Of a stretch of 64,000 bases of DNA, positions 34,282-43,429 are shown in pieces. Within the stretch, counting starts at the first letter, position 1. Every line of letters begins with the position of its first letter. The translations under genes and the position numbers were made by a program. Origin of the DNA: Exiguobacterium antarcticum DSM 14480 (GTDB lineage Bacteria; Bacillota; Bacilli; Exiguobacteriales; Exiguobacteriaceae); contig NZ_JMKS01000005.1 in NCBI RefSeq assembly GCF_000685865.1, positions 558,001-622,000 on the forward strand. Reading direction: 5' to 3'. The notes below the pieces were generated by a model. It was given only the letters and a program-made list of their open reading frames with translations. It made no database searches and was not told where the DNA came from.

Positions 34282-35583
34282 ATGCGTATGGTAGATTTGA
34301 TTGCAACAAAACGAGACGGCGGCGAGTTATCAACAGCCGATATTAAAGCGATGGTCGAAGGATTCACGAATGGTGACATTCCTGACTATCAAATGTCAGC
34401 GATGTCGATGGCGATTTTTTATCAAGGGATGTCGGATCGTGAAATCGCGGATTTGACGATGGCGATGGTCGAATCAGGTGACGTGATTGATTTATCACGG
34501 ATCCACGGTAAAAAAGTCGACAAACACTCAACAGGCGGCGTTGGCGATAAAATCAGTCTGATCGTCGCACCACTTGTCGCGTCAATCGGGATTCCGGTTG
34601 CGAAGATGAGCGGACGTGGTCTTGGTCACACCGGCGGAACAATCGACAAACTCGAAGCATTCCCAGGATTTGATGTTGAATTGTCGGAAGAAGCATTCGT
34701 TTCGCAAGTCAACGACATCAAAATGGCGATCATCGGTCAAACCGGTAACCTGACACCGGCCGATAAAAAATTGTATGCCTTACGTGACGTGACGGCGACG
34801 GTCAACTCGATTCCATTGATCGCAAGCTCAATCATGTCGAAAAAAATCGCAGCTGGTGCCGACAGTATCGTCCTCGACGTCAAAACGGGTTCTGGTGCCT
34901 TCATGAAATCGTTAGACGATGCCAAAGCCCTCGCAACAGAGATGGTCTCGATCGGGAAAAGCGTCAACCGGAAGACGATTGCCGTCATCACGGACATGGA
35001 TCAGCCGCTTGGAAACGAAATCGGAAATGCGAACGAAGTCAAGGAAGCGATCGAAGTCCTTCAAGGGAAAGATGTTCGTGATTTGAAAGTCATCGCCTTG
35101 ACGATTGCTTCACATATGGCAGTTCTCGGTGAGTTCTACCCGACGTTTGACGAAGCGTATGCGGATCTCGAGACACGTCTTGCGAACGGAGCAGCGCTCG
35201 ACGTCTTCAAGAAATTCATCGCAGCGCAAGGCGGCGACGCGTCGCTCGTCGACGATATGTCGAAAGCACTCGAAACGAAATTCGAAAAAGATTTCGTCGC
35301 GTCTAAAGCAGGATACGTCTCGGAAATCATCGCGGATGAAGTCGGTGTCGCAGCCATGATTCTTGGTGCCGGTCGTGCAACGAAGACTGATGTCATCGAC
35401 CATGCAGCAAGCGTCACTTTGTTCAAGAAAGTCGGAGACTATGTTGAAGTCGGTGATGTCATCGCTACACTCCGTTCGAACAAAGAAACACTCGATCAAG
35501 CCATCGAAAAAATGGATCATGCGTACCATATCAGTGAGACGAAGCCAGAAGCACGTCCACTCGTTCACGCGGTCATCCAATAA
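34282..35583 (+). CDS. pdp: Pyrimidine-nucleoside phosphorylase
   Basis: 433 residues. The family signature is complete: KVDKHSTGGVGDKISLIVAP and KMSGRGLGHTGGTIDKLEA; a C-terminal biotinyl-like PYNP domain follows (about 345-433). Phosphorolysis of uridine, thymidine and deoxyuridine; the length and domain set fit the dual-specific Bacillus enzyme. Last gene of the deoB-pupG-pdp unit, ahead of a strong terminator. Confidence 0.95.
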   Translation: MRMVDLIATKRDGGELSTADIKAMVEGFTNGDIPDYQMSAMSMAIFYQGMSDREIADLTMAMVESGDVIDLSRIHGKKVDKHSTGGVGDKISLIVAPLVASIGIPVAKMSGRGLGHTGGTIDKLEAFPGFDVELSEEAFVSQVNDIKMAIIGQTGNLTPADKKLYALRDVTATVNSIPLIASSIMSKKIAAGADSIVLDVKTGSGAFMKSLDDAKALATEMVSIGKSVNRKTIAVITDMDQPLGNEIGNANEVKEAIEVLQGKDVRDLKVIALTIASHMAVLGEFYPTFDEAYADLETRLANGAALDVFKKFIAAQGGDASLVDDMSKALETKFEKDFVASKAGYVSEIIADEVGVAAMILGAGRATKTDVIDHAASVTLFKKVGDYVEVGDVIATLRSNKETLDQAIEKMDHAYHISETKPEARPLVHAVIQ

Positions 35584-35594
35584 GTCGTTTTTTG

Positions 35595-35634
35595 ACAACC
35601 GTCTGGGTTTCTTTCCCAGTCGGTTGTTTTTTGT
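35595..35634 (+). terminator. pdp terminator
   Basis: ACAACCG-CTGGG pairs with CCCAG-CGGTTGT, followed by six T. Confidence 0.92.
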
Positions 35635-35668
35635 TATAGTAAAATGAATGACGTAAGGGGGAATACAG

Positions 35669-36673
35669 ATGAAACCAAAAAAACTAACTGTCGGCGATAC
35701 GATTGCAATCCTCTCACCGGCATCCGCGGTCGCAGCATACGTACCCCGTCGTCTGCAACGGGGAATCGAGACGCTCGAACGGATGGGCTTTCAAGTCCTC
35801 GTGATGCCAAATACGACGGCTGTCCACAGCCACACGGCAGGGACAATCGGCGAGCGGATCCAGGATTTACATATGGCATTTGCTGACCCATCGATCAAGG
35901 CGATCATTACGACGATTGGCGGCTTCAACTCGCATCAACTGCTCGATGAATTGGATTATGATCTGATTCGGAACAATCCAAAAATCTTCATGGGCTATAG
36001 CGACATCACGGCGCTTCATGCCGGTATCTATGCGAAGACCGGTTTGACGACGTTCATCGGACCGGCGATTTTACCGCAGTTCGGTCAGCTGCAAGGACTC
36101 GACGAGTATACGCAAAAGTGGTTTGAAAAAACGCTGATGCAGACCGGACCGATTGGTCAAATCGAAGCGTCAGACGAGTGGACGGATGAAGTCTTACGCT
36201 GGGACGTCGCGGACGACCGGAAACGGACACATGTCGTCAATGACGGATACATCGTCGCCCGGGAAGGAAAGGGAACGGGTCCGATCCTCGCGGGTAACCT
36301 CGGAACACTGTTATTGCTTGCTGGTACACCGTACATGCCGTCATTCGACGGTGTCGTCCTGATGCTTGAAGACGATGAAAGTGAGACGCCGGAAACGATC
36401 GACCGGTACTTCACACAACTGCGGCATCTCGGGGCCTATGACAAGATTTCGGCGCTCGTCGTCGGACGATTTTCCCGCAAAGTCGATTTTGATCCGGACT
36501 TCCCGCTGAAGGACATCATCTTACGGGCAACACGCGGCTATGACTTCCCGGTCGTGCTCGACGCAGACTTCGGGCACACCGATCCGGTCCTGACGTTACC
36601 GAACGGGATTCGGGCGACCGTCGAGGCAAATGAAACGGTTATACTCGAAATTCTTGAATCTGCGGTCGAGTGA
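35669..36673 (+). CDS. S66 family peptidase (LD-carboxypeptidase / MccF-like)
   Basis: 334 residues. The Ser nucleophile sits in FMGYSDITALHAGIYAKTG, Glu in LMLEDDESETPETIDRYF, and His in DADFGHTDPVLTLPNG, the S66 triad. Relatives either trim the D-Ala of muropeptides for wall recycling (LdcA) or inactivate microcin C-like peptides (MccF); the sequence alone does not decide. AAGGGGGAATAC precedes the start. Monocistronic. Confidence 0.88.
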   Translation: MKPKKLTVGDTIAILSPASAVAAYVPRRLQRGIETLERMGFQVLVMPNTTAVHSHTAGTIGERIQDLHMAFADPSIKAIITTIGGFNSHQLLDELDYDLIRNNPKIFMGYSDITALHAGIYAKTGLTTFIGPAILPQFGQLQGLDEYTQKWFEKTLMQTGPIGQIEASDEWTDEVLRWDVADDRKRTHVVNDGYIVAREGKGTGPILAGNLGTLLLLAGTPYMPSFDGVVLMLEDDESETPETIDRYFTQLRHLGAYDKISALVVGRFSRKVDFDPDFPLKDIILRATRGYDFPVVLDADFGHTDPVLTLPNGIRATVEANETVILEILESAVE

Positions 36674-36780
36674 GTAAAAAACCTGCGTTTTGAGTAAAGG
36701 TTTGATACACTAGATAACGGAGCCATGATAGATGTCGTGGCGAACACCATTAGCTGAAAAGCGCGAAAGGTTGGTATACG

Positions 36781-37218
36781 ATGCAAAAAACTGGATATAT
36801 CTTATTAGAAGACGGAAATAAAATTGAGTTTGAATTGTTTAATGACGACGCACCGATCACAACAGAAAACTTCGAGAACCTTGCAAACTCGAACTTCTAC
36901 GATGGATTGAACTTCCACCGTGTCATCCCGGGCTTTGTCTCACAAGGCGGTTGCCCGATCGGAAACGGAACGGGTGGTTCTGGTAAGACGATTCCATGTG
37001 AAACGTCAACATCATACCCGCACAAACACAAAGCCGGTTCGCTTTCAATGGCGCACGCAGGCCGTAACACAGGATCAAGCCAATTCTTCGTCGTCCACGA
37101 GCCACAGCCGCATCTCGACGGCGTGCATACGGTCTTCGGACAAGTGACATCCGGTCTTGAACATGCTCAAAAAATGAAGCAAGGCGCCGGCATTAAAGAA
37201 ATTCGCGTCGAAGCGTAA
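36781..37218 (+). CDS. ppiB: Cyclophilin-type peptidyl-prolyl cis-trans isomerase
   Basis: 145 residues, a single cyclophilin domain without signal peptide, so cytoplasmic. NFHRVIPGFVSQGGCPIGNGTGGSG contains the catalytic Arg and neighbouring Phe, then SMAHAGRNTGSSQFFV and HTVFGQV. Accelerates proline isomerisation during folding. Length is minimal but complete for bacterial PpiB. GAAAGG precedes the ATG, and a terminator follows. Confidence 0.93.
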   Translation: MQKTGYILLEDGNKIEFELFNDDAPITTENFENLANSNFYDGLNFHRVIPGFVSQGGCPIGNGTGGSGKTIPCETSTSYPHKHKAGSLSMAHAGRNTGSSQFFVVHEPQPHLDGVHTVFGQVTSGLEHAQKMKQGAGIKEIRVEA

Positions 37219-37225
37219 GTCATTC

Positions 37226-37261
37226 CTCTCCTTCTTTGATGAAAGAAGGGGAGTTTTTTTT
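37226..37261 (+). terminator. ppiB terminator
   Basis: CTC-CCTTCTTT pairs with AAAGAAGG-GAG, followed by eight T. Confidence 0.93.
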
Positions 37262-37312
37262 CGGTTGATTACGGGAAGTGACAAAAAGAATCCAAAAATG
37301 AAGGAGCGATCC

Positions 37313-37849
37313 ATGATGCGTTTAGCAGGAAAAAAAATCATCCAACTTGTCAGTAATGATTTTGAAGATTTAGAGCTGTGGTACCCGGTCCACCGATTAC
37401 GGGAAGAAGGGGCCGTCGTTGAGATCGTCGGTGAAAAGGCCGATGAAAAATACATCGGAAAATACGGTGTCCCGATTGTGTCAGACAAAACGTTTGACGA
37501 GATCAATCCGGCAGATTACGATGCGATTTTAGTACCGGGCGGCTGGTCACCAGATTTATTACGCCGGTTTGATTCCGTCCTTGCCATGGTCCGCCACTTT
37601 GATCAAACGAAACAACCGATCGGTCAGATCTGTCATGCCGGTTGGGTCTTGATTTCAGCAGGTGTTTTAGACGGAGTCAACGTCACGAGTACACCGGGGA
37701 TCAAGGATGATATGACGAATGCCGGGGCGATTTGGCACGATGAAGCCGTTGTCGTCGACGGACATATCGTTTCGAGCCGTCGTCCGCCCGATTTACCAGA
37801 TTATATGCGTGAATTCATCACGGTGCTTGAGGCTTCGAAAAAAGCGTAA
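37313..37849 (+). CDS. DJ-1/PfpI family protein (YraA/PfpI-like deglycase class)
   Basis: About 178 residues. Nucleophile elbow IGQICHAGWVLISAG with Cys near 107 and His after it, acidic partner in SNDFEDLELWYPVHRL, and LVPGGWSPDLLRR. Matches the PfpI/YhbO/YraA group described as stress-induced protease or glycation-repair proteins. AAGGAGCG precedes two ATG codons (37313, 37316). The 282-bp gap that follows contains no gene or recognisable site except the ribT upstream region. Confidence 0.88.
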   Translation: MMRLAGKKIIQLVSNDFEDLELWYPVHRLREEGAVVEIVGEKADEKYIGKYGVPIVSDKTFDEINPADYDAILVPGGWSPDLLRRFDSVLAMVRHFDQTKQPIGQICHAGWVLISAGVLDGVNVTSTPGIKDDMTNAGAIWHDEAVVVDGHIVSSRRPPDLPDYMREFITVLEASKKA

Positions 37850-38131
37850 ACAGCCGTCGAAGAATACGCAAAAATTGATCTTTAAGCGGAACGTGGGGGC
37901 GGATTTCCTAATCCAGCCCCTGTTCTTGTCTAGACACAATCACGCGCCGGCGGAAAAAAATATCTCCTGAGAAAAGCATGGCAAGCGAACGATGATCCAC
38001 CGGATTTCAACTTGATTTTTGTGTGAATGGACAAAAAAGTGAGGTAATTTGAGTCGAGAAGGTGTAGAATAAACAAGTCTCAGTCGATCATACTCCTGAG
38101 AGTTGTTGAAACTAGGAAGGTGTAGAATCAG

Positions 38132-38479
38132 ATGCTAGTAAAATATAAAAAGTTGAATGAACGGACCGCGATGGGGTTAATCGCTTTTTCGTGTGAAGTG
38201 AAGGATCCAAAGTATTTGCTTGAAACGGTTCAAACCTATGAACAAGATGAAAATCAACAGTTGTATCTCTATAAACAAGATGAAGACTTTATCGGAATCA
38301 TCGGGTTTCAATTAGTGGATGGCCACGCTGAATTGAAACATATCGCCTTGTCCCCGTCATTCCGGGGAGAACGGATGTCTTACATGTTGCTTGATGCGGC
38401 AGAAAAGATGATCCGAATGGAGATTACGGGGGCAACGGAAGAAACCAGTCGGCTTGTTGAAAAGTGGAAAACCCAATAA
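38132..38479 (+). CDS. ribT: RibT-like GNAT N-acetyltransferase
   Basis: 115 residues of a GNAT fold: LYLYKQDEDFIGIIGFQL and ELKHIALSPSFRGERMSYMLLD (acetyl-CoA loop, here RGERM instead of the usual QxxGxG/A). The start MLVKYKKLNERTAMGLIAF and the position directly before ypuF, scpA and scpB are as in B. subtilis ribT. There it ends the riboflavin operon; here no other rib gene and no FMN riboswitch is present. Acetylation target unknown. Confidence 0.85.
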   Translation: MLVKYKKLNERTAMGLIAFSCEVKDPKYLLETVQTYEQDENQQLYLYKQDEDFIGIIGFQLVDGHAELKHIALSPSFRGERMSYMLLDAAEKMIRMEITGATEETSRLVEKWKTQ

Positions 38480-38512
38480 AAACCGGTCCATGTATTTTCG
38501 GACCGGTTTTTT
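38478..38512. terminator. Bidirectional terminator between ribT and ypuF
   Basis: AAAACCGGTCC pairs with GGACCGGTTTT, T-runs on both exits. Confidence 0.92.
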
Positions 38513-38976
38513 CATTTCCTTGCCCGTGCAGCTAGAGCAATCTGTCTCGCCGTGATGACATCTTGTCGATCACGCAACACATGTTTATGCAGTAAAAAGG
38601 ACGGGTCGTGCCGATATTCAATCGGAAGTTGTTGGACACGTCGCGTCAAGTCTTCCGTTAACGGTAACGGCAAGTGCTGATAGTCGGGCTGAGTGAACAG
38701 CGGTTGTAACGCGAGTAGACGGTCGACGTCGATGCCGTGACCCGTCAACGAGCCTTTGTGACGTGTGATTTTTTGAAAGGCTTTCGGATAGGTCCGCATG
38801 GCACCGGGTAAGTTCCCCCGGCGATGATGGTACCGCGCGACCGCAAGCTGGATCAAGGCGACGAGGGCCTCATCTTGTCGATGACCTGCTTGCCACAGTT
38901 CTTCAAGCACTTCGTGGCACTCGAAATAGTCCTGTTGCACATTAAATTCGAAAGCGAATTGTTCGATTGGATGCAT
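38512..38976 (-). CDS. DUF309 protein (YpuF-like)
   Basis: 154 residues from ATG 38976 after GGAGGTGCACC; a longer frame to 39072 lacks a ribosome site. DUF309 motif: FNVQQDYFECHEVLEELWQAG near residues 10-30 and LIQLAVARYHHRRGN, an all-helical fold with conserved acidic and His residues, possibly metal-binding. Function unknown. In B. subtilis the gene lies before scpA in the same direction; here it is inverted and divergent from scpA. Confidence 0.8.
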   Translation of the reverse strand: MHPIEQFAFEFNVQQDYFECHEVLEELWQAGHRQDEALVALIQLAVARYHHRRGNLPGAMRTYPKAFQKITRHKGSLTGHGIDVDRLLALQPLFTQPDYQHLPLPLTEDLTRRVQQLPIEYRHDPSFLLHKHVLRDRQDVITARQIALAARARK

Positions 38977-39070
38977 CGGTGCACCTCCTTTCCTTTTAAT
39001 ATAGCATAGTCGAAGTAGCGTGATGTGTGGTATACTAAGGCGCAAAAAACGTTGATGGGCAGGGAGAATC

Positions 39071-39826
39071 ATGGAATCATACAGTGTGAAGATGGATGCG
39101 TTTGAAGGCCCGTTGGATTTGTTGTTACATTTGATTGGTAAACTAGAGATTGACCTGTATGATATTTCCGTATCGATCGTGACGGATCAATATGTGTCCT
39201 ATATTCGAGCGATGCAACATCTGGAACTGGATGTTGCAAGTGAATATCTTGTCATGGCAGCAACGCTCTTGCAATTAAAAAGTAAACAACTGTTACCTGT
39301 CGAACAGACAGATTTCGAAGAAGTTCCTGATTTTGAGGAGGATCCGACACGAGAAGGGTTGATTCAGCAACTGATTGAATATAAAGCATACAAGGAAGCG
39401 GCACTTGTCCTGAAAGAAAAAGAAGAAGCCCGACTTGAACTTTTTTCAAAACAGCCGGAAGACTTGATGGCGTATCTCGATGCGGACTCACAGGATTATA
39501 GCGGTAACCTGTCCTTTAGTGACTTGTTGCGTGCTTATGAAAAGATGCGTCAACGTGTCGCCTGGAAGGTACGTCGTTCCAAAACCGTCAAACGGGAAGA
39601 ACGGACGCTTGAGCAACAGATGGTTCATGTTTCGGAATATGTCTTCGCGAATGACGGGACGACCTTTTTTGGTTTCTTTACGGAGCAACCGACCGTCGAA
39701 GAGTTGGTCGTCAGTTTCTTGGCGGTGCTCGAACTCGTAAAACAACGTGTCGTCGCCTGCGAACAGATGAATGACGACATCTTGTTGCGTGCCTTAGTGA
39801 AGGAGGAGAATCAGATTGGCGTATGA
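39071..39826 (+). CDS. scpA: Segregation and condensation protein A
   Basis: 251 residues, kleisin subunit of the Smc-ScpAB condensin. The N-terminal Smc-neck-binding region reads [44 protein letters not shown] follows, then an acidic linker and C-terminal winged helix ([18 protein letters not shown]). GGCAGGGAG precedes the ATG. Overlaps scpB by 11 bases. Confidence 0.95.
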   Translation: MESYSVKMDAFEGPLDLLLHLIGKLEIDLYDISVSIVTDQYVSYIRAMQHLELDVASEYLVMAATLLQLKSKQLLPVEQTDFEEVPDFEEDPTREGLIQQLIEYKAYKEAALVLKEKEEARLELFSKQPEDLMAYLDADSQDYSGNLSFSDLLRAYEKMRQRVAWKVRRSKTVKREERTLEQQMVHVSEYVFANDGTTFFGFFTEQPTVEELVVSFLAVLELVKQRVVACEQMNDDILLRALVKEENQIGV

Positions 39827-40388
39827 TCGTATCATTGAAAGTTTATTGTTTGTCGTCGGAGACGACGGCATTGATCCACGTGGTCTGAGTCAAGTCCTTG
39901 AAATCAGCGAGGCAGCCGCTCGAGAACAGTTGCATGCCCTTCAAGCGACGTTTGAAGCTGACGGACGAGTGTTACAAATCGTCGAATCGGGTGGAGTCTT
40001 TAAGATGGTCACTCGAAAAGAGATGTCACCGTATGTGCAGGCGTATGCCGGTTCGCTTGCGGAAGACAGTCTGTCCCGCGCTGCGATGGAGACCCTGGTC
40101 ATCATCGCGTACAAACAGCCGGTCACACGGGCCGATATCGAAGTCATCCGTGGGGTCAAGACGGAACGTGTCATTCATACGTTGAGTGCAAAAGGATTAA
40201 TTGATGAAGCCGGGCGGGCTAAAGGCGTCGGGCGTGCAAAATTGTATAAGACGACGGATCATTTTTTGGATCACTTCGGACTGAACAGTATCGAAGAGTT
40301 ACCACCGCTTGAGTTTGAAGAAACACTGGAAGCGGATGGAGACCTATTTTTCCGGAATGAGTCGTCACTAGAGGAGAGAATAAATTAA
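39816..40388 (+). CDS. scpB: Segregation and condensation protein B
   Basis: 190 residues, two winged-helix domains that bind Scp[16 protein letters not shown] and the conserved block [29 protein letters not shown] are present, with [18 protein letters not shown] near the end. Start overlaps scpA; the stop overlaps the rluB start by one base. The three genes form a tight unit. Confidence 0.95.
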   Translation: MAYDRIIESLLFVVGDDGIDPRGLSQVLEISEAAAREQLHALQATFEADGRVLQIVESGGVFKMVTRKEMSPYVQAYAGSLAEDSLSRAAMETLVIIAYKQPVTRADIEVIRGVKTERVIHTLSAKGLIDEAGRAKGVGRAKLYKTTDHFLDHFGLNSIEELPPLEFEETLEADGDLFFRNESSLEERIN

Positions 40389-41149
40389 TGGAACGTCTAC
40401 AAAAAATTATCGCCCAAGCTGGTGTCGCATCGCGACGTAAAGCAGAAGAACTGATTACAGAAGGTCGTGTCAAAGTCAACGGGAAAATCATTACCGAACT
40501 TGGGACGAAAGTCGGAGGCCGTGCGGAAGTAGAGGTCGACGGTGTCAAACTGGAACGTGAAGAACACGTCTACTACATGTTGTACAAACCAACAGGTGTC
40601 GTCTCGACGGTAGAAGATGACAAAGGACGTAAGACAGTCGTCGATTTGGTTCCGCCTGGGCACCGTGTGTTCCCGGTCGGTCGTCTCGATTACAATACAA
40701 GCGGTTTGTTACTGTTGACGAACGACGGTGAATTTTCAAACCTCTTGCTTCACCCGAAATACAAAGTTCCGAAACGGTATATCGTTAAGATCAAAGGGGT
40801 GCCGGATTATTATCATGTCAAAGGTCTTGAAAAAGGTGTCGTCTTACCGGACGGATTCAAGACAGGCAAGGCACGTGTCGAGATGCGTGACGTCGATAAG
40901 AAAAAGAACACAGCCATTTTAGAAATGGTCATCTATGAAGGTCATAACCGTCAAGTCCGTCAAATGGTTGAAACACTCGGTGCGGAAGTCATCAAGCTGA
41001 AACGTGAACAGTTTGGTTTCTTGACACTGGCTGGATTGACATCAGGCGACTGGCGTGAACTTTCGAAAAAAGAAGTCAATCAATTGCGTGAGCTGGCGGA
41101 TCCGGTTGCTCCCCCTACGAAAAGACGTAAGAACACAAAAAAACGTTAA
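40388..41149 (+). CDS. rluB: 23S rRNA pseudouridine synthase RluB
   Basis: 253 residues. N-terminal S4 RNA-binding domain ([21 protein letters not shown]) and RsuA-type catalytic domain with Asp in VGRLDYNTSGLLLLTNDG. EGHNRQVRQMVETLG is the family's later block. The last 15 residues are a basic tail (KRRKNTKKR). Modifies U2605 (E. coli numbering) of 23S rRNA by family knowledge. In B. subtilis dacB, spmA and spmB stand between scpB and rluB; none is present here. Confidence 0.93.
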   Translation: MERLQKIIAQAGVASRRKAEELITEGRVKVNGKIITELGTKVGGRAEVEVDGVKLEREEHVYYMLYKPTGVVSTVEDDKGRKTVVDLVPPGHRVFPVGRLDYNTSGLLLLTNDGEFSNLLLHPKYKVPKRYIVKIKGVPDYYHVKGLEKGVVLPDGFKTGKARVEMRDVDKKKNTAILEMVIYEGHNRQVRQMVETLGAEVIKLKREQFGFLTLAGLTSGDWRELSKKEVNQLRELADPVAPPTKRRKNTKKR

Positions 41150-41163
41150 TTTGTAAAGCGAGA

Positions 41164-41193
41164 AGCTCAGCCTGCGGGTTGAGTTTTCTTTGT
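41164..41193 (+). terminator. Weak terminator after rluB
   Basis: CTCAGCC pairs with GGTTGAG around TGCG, followed by TTTTCTTTG. Confidence 0.6.
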
Positions 41194-41275
41194 TTGTGAC
41201 AAAACGATTAACGTATTTCACATTCTGTCAACATTTAAGCGATTTCAAGTACAATATGGGTGGAGGCGGTGCAAC

Positions 41276-41866
41276 ATGAAAAAAACGAATCAAAACCCGG
41301 ATGAGCGGCTAGCAGCCGCGAAGCAAAAGAAGAAAAAACGTTCATTTTGGCGGTTAATGATCATGACGATGGTATTATTCGCCGGTGCGGTCGTCATCAT
41401 GCAATTTGTCGATCAAGCGACACGAGACAAGGACGGTCGAGTCCTTGCCGGTGATGATGCCCCAGGATTTGCACTTGTTGATCTGTATGGAGAAAAACAG
41501 CATACGATGGATGAGTACAAAGGAAAAGGACTGCTGCTTAATTTTTGGGGTACGTTCTGTGAACCATGTAAAAAAGAAATGCCATTGATTAATGACAACT
41601 ATGACATGATGCAAAAAGCAGGCGTCAATTTCGCTGCGGTCAATGTCGGTGAAACACCGGTCCGTGTCTCAAGTTTCATCAAAGAGATTGGCGGGACGGA
41701 GTATCCAATTTTGATGGATACGAACAGCTCGGTCGAAAAAGCCTATGGGATCTACAATTTGCCGGTGACCTTCATCATCAATAAAGAAGGTAAAGTCGTC
41801 GAAAAGTATGAAGGTGAAATCGATCAGGCAAAACTGGAAGAAATGATTAAAAAAGCAAACGAGTAA
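41276..41866 (+). CDS. resA: Thiol-disulfide oxidoreductase ResA
   Basis: 196 residues, membrane-anchored (about 25-45) thioredoxin-like domain facing outward. The active site is FWGTFCEPCKKEMP, CEPC with the Glu typical of ResA. VTFIINKEGKVVEKYEG follows the cis-Pro. It reduces the haem-binding cysteines of apocytochrome c before ligation by ResBC. TGGAGGCGGTG gives the ribosome site. Heads resABC. Confidence 0.95.
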   Translation: MKKTNQNPDERLAAAKQKKKKRSFWRLMIMTMVLFAGAVVIMQFVDQATRDKDGRVLAGDDAPGFALVDLYGEKQHTMDEYKGKGLLLNFWGTFCEPCKKEMPLINDNYDMMQKAGVNFAAVNVGETPVRVSSFIKEIGGTEYPILMDTNSSVEKAYGIYNLPVTFIINKEGKVVEKYEGEIDQAKLEEMIKKANE

Positions 41867-41884
41867 CGCATCGAGGGGGAATTT

Positions 41885-43429
41885 ATGATGCAGCAGGAAT
41901 ATAAGCAACTGGATATGCGTTATGAGGAAGCCGAGCTTCGTTCGAAACGGAAAAATCAGTCATGGATTGACCGGACATGGACGTTCTTTTCATCCGTCAA
42001 GGTCGGGCTTTGGCTGATCGGCTTAATCATCATCGCAAGTGGGGTCGGAACGATCTTCCCGCAAGAGATGTACATTCCACAAGCGATCCCACCGGAAGAG
42101 TTTTACGGTAAAGAATATGGTACGGCCGGCGATATGTATTATGCGTTAGGATTCCACAACCTATTCGAATCATGGTGGTACATCGGACTGATTACACTAT
42201 TGTTACTTTCGATCATCATCGTGTCGATCGACCGTTTCTTCCCGCTTTATCGCGCGTTGAAGAAACAACCGGTCATCCAGTCCGACCGTTTTATGGGCGG
42301 TCAGCGATTTGGCGCTGAAGCGACTGGAACGGTAAACCAGATTGATGCCATCGAACCGTTATTAAAGAAAAAAGGCTACAAGATCCGTCGGCAAGACGGT
42401 GCCCTCTTGGCAGAAAAACAACGATTCGGTCGTTGGGGTCCGTATATCAACCATATCGGATTAGTCCTATTTTTTGGTGGCGCGATGTTACGAATCGTTC
42501 CTGGCATGCATGAAGATGAACTGTTGTGGATTCGTGAAGGGGAGACGTTACCGGTCGAGGCGACAGATAACGAGTACTACCTCGAGAACAACGCCTTTAA
42601 CATCGAATTCTACGATCCGGCAAAAGAGGATGAGAAATTCAGTGAGGCTTTAAAACGAGCCGGCGGAAGTGTTCCGAAAAACTATGATACGCAAATGACC
42701 CTTTACAAAAAAGACGGGATGACGGATGACTTTAAGCCGAAACTCGAAAAAATCAAGACAGGTGAAACGGCCGTCAACCAACCGTTTGAATTCGGAAATT
42801 ATCAAGTCTTCCAAGAACAATATGCGGCAGACCCGGAATTCAAGACGATGTCCTTTAACATCGAAAATCAAAAAACGGGCAAAGTTGTCGATACGATCAA
42901 AGTCGATTTACGCAACCCACAAGAAACATATCCATTAAAAGATGGGTATGAAGTGGAACTAAAAGACTTCTTACCGGACTTTGTCGTCAAAGACGGAAAA
43001 CCGACGACGAACTCATCCCGTCCAGTCAATCCAGCATTTGTCTTTACGATTAAATCACCAGAACATCCAGAAGGTGAACGAAGCCTGATCGGCATCAAAC
43101 TCAATGTCGGGGGTGATGAGAATCAGTACAAGATGGGCTTCGCGGGAACGGAACTCTCGAATATCTCAGGTGTCCGGATCAAAAAAGATTTGACGTTGCC
43201 CTTCTTGTTTGCGGGCGGAATGATCTTCATGTTTGGTCTGTTGCTTGGTATGTACTGGCCACACCGGAGATTATGGTTAAAAGAAACGAACGGGCAAATC
43301 AACATCGCTGGTTTTACGAACAAAAACGCACTTGGGCTTCAAAAAGAGGCCAATCTCGCACTGACTGAAGTGGGACTTCCATCATTAGAAGACCGGCAGA
43401 AGTTGCGAGAAGAGGGGGAATCGAAATGA
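41885..43429 (+). CDS. resB: Cytochrome c biogenesis protein ResB
   Basis: 514 residues. Three membrane helices near the N-terminus (about 35-55, 90-115, 185-205) and one before the C-terminus (about 435-455) bracket a large extracytoplasmic domain, the CcsB/ResB layout. WGPYINHIGLVLFFGGAMLR carries a conserved His. With ResC it transports and ligates haem to c-type cytochromes. Its stop overlaps resC by four bases. Confidence 0.93.
   Translation: MMQQEYKQLDMRYEEAELRSKRKNQSWIDRTWTFFSSVKVGLWLIGLIIIASGVGTIFPQEMYIPQAIPPEEFYGKEYGTAGDMYYALGFHNLFESWWYIGLITLLLLSIIIVSIDRFFPLYRALKKQPVIQSDRFMGGQRFGAEATGTVNQIDAIEPLLKKKGYKIRRQDGALLAEKQRFGRWGPYINHIGLVLFFGGAMLRIVPGMHEDELLWIREGETLPVEATDNEYYLENNAFNIEFYDPAKEDEKFSEALKRAGGSVPKNYDTQMTLYKKDGMTDDFKPKLEKIKTGETAVNQPFEFGNYQVFQEQYAADPEFKTMSFNIENQKTGKVVDTIKVDLRNPQETYPLKDGYEVELKDFLPDFVVKDGKPTTNSSRPVNPAFVFTIKSPEHPEGERSLIGIKLNVGGDENQYKMGFAGTELSNISGVRIKKDLTLPFLFAGGMIFMFGLLLGMYWPHRRLWLKETNGQINIAGFTNKNALGLQKEANLALTEVGLPSLEDRQKLREEGESK

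Noticed and set aside
37850-38131. FMN riboswitch or promoter before ribT
   Set aside because: No FMN-aptamer-like conserved stems could be followed in the gap, and no other rib gene is present.
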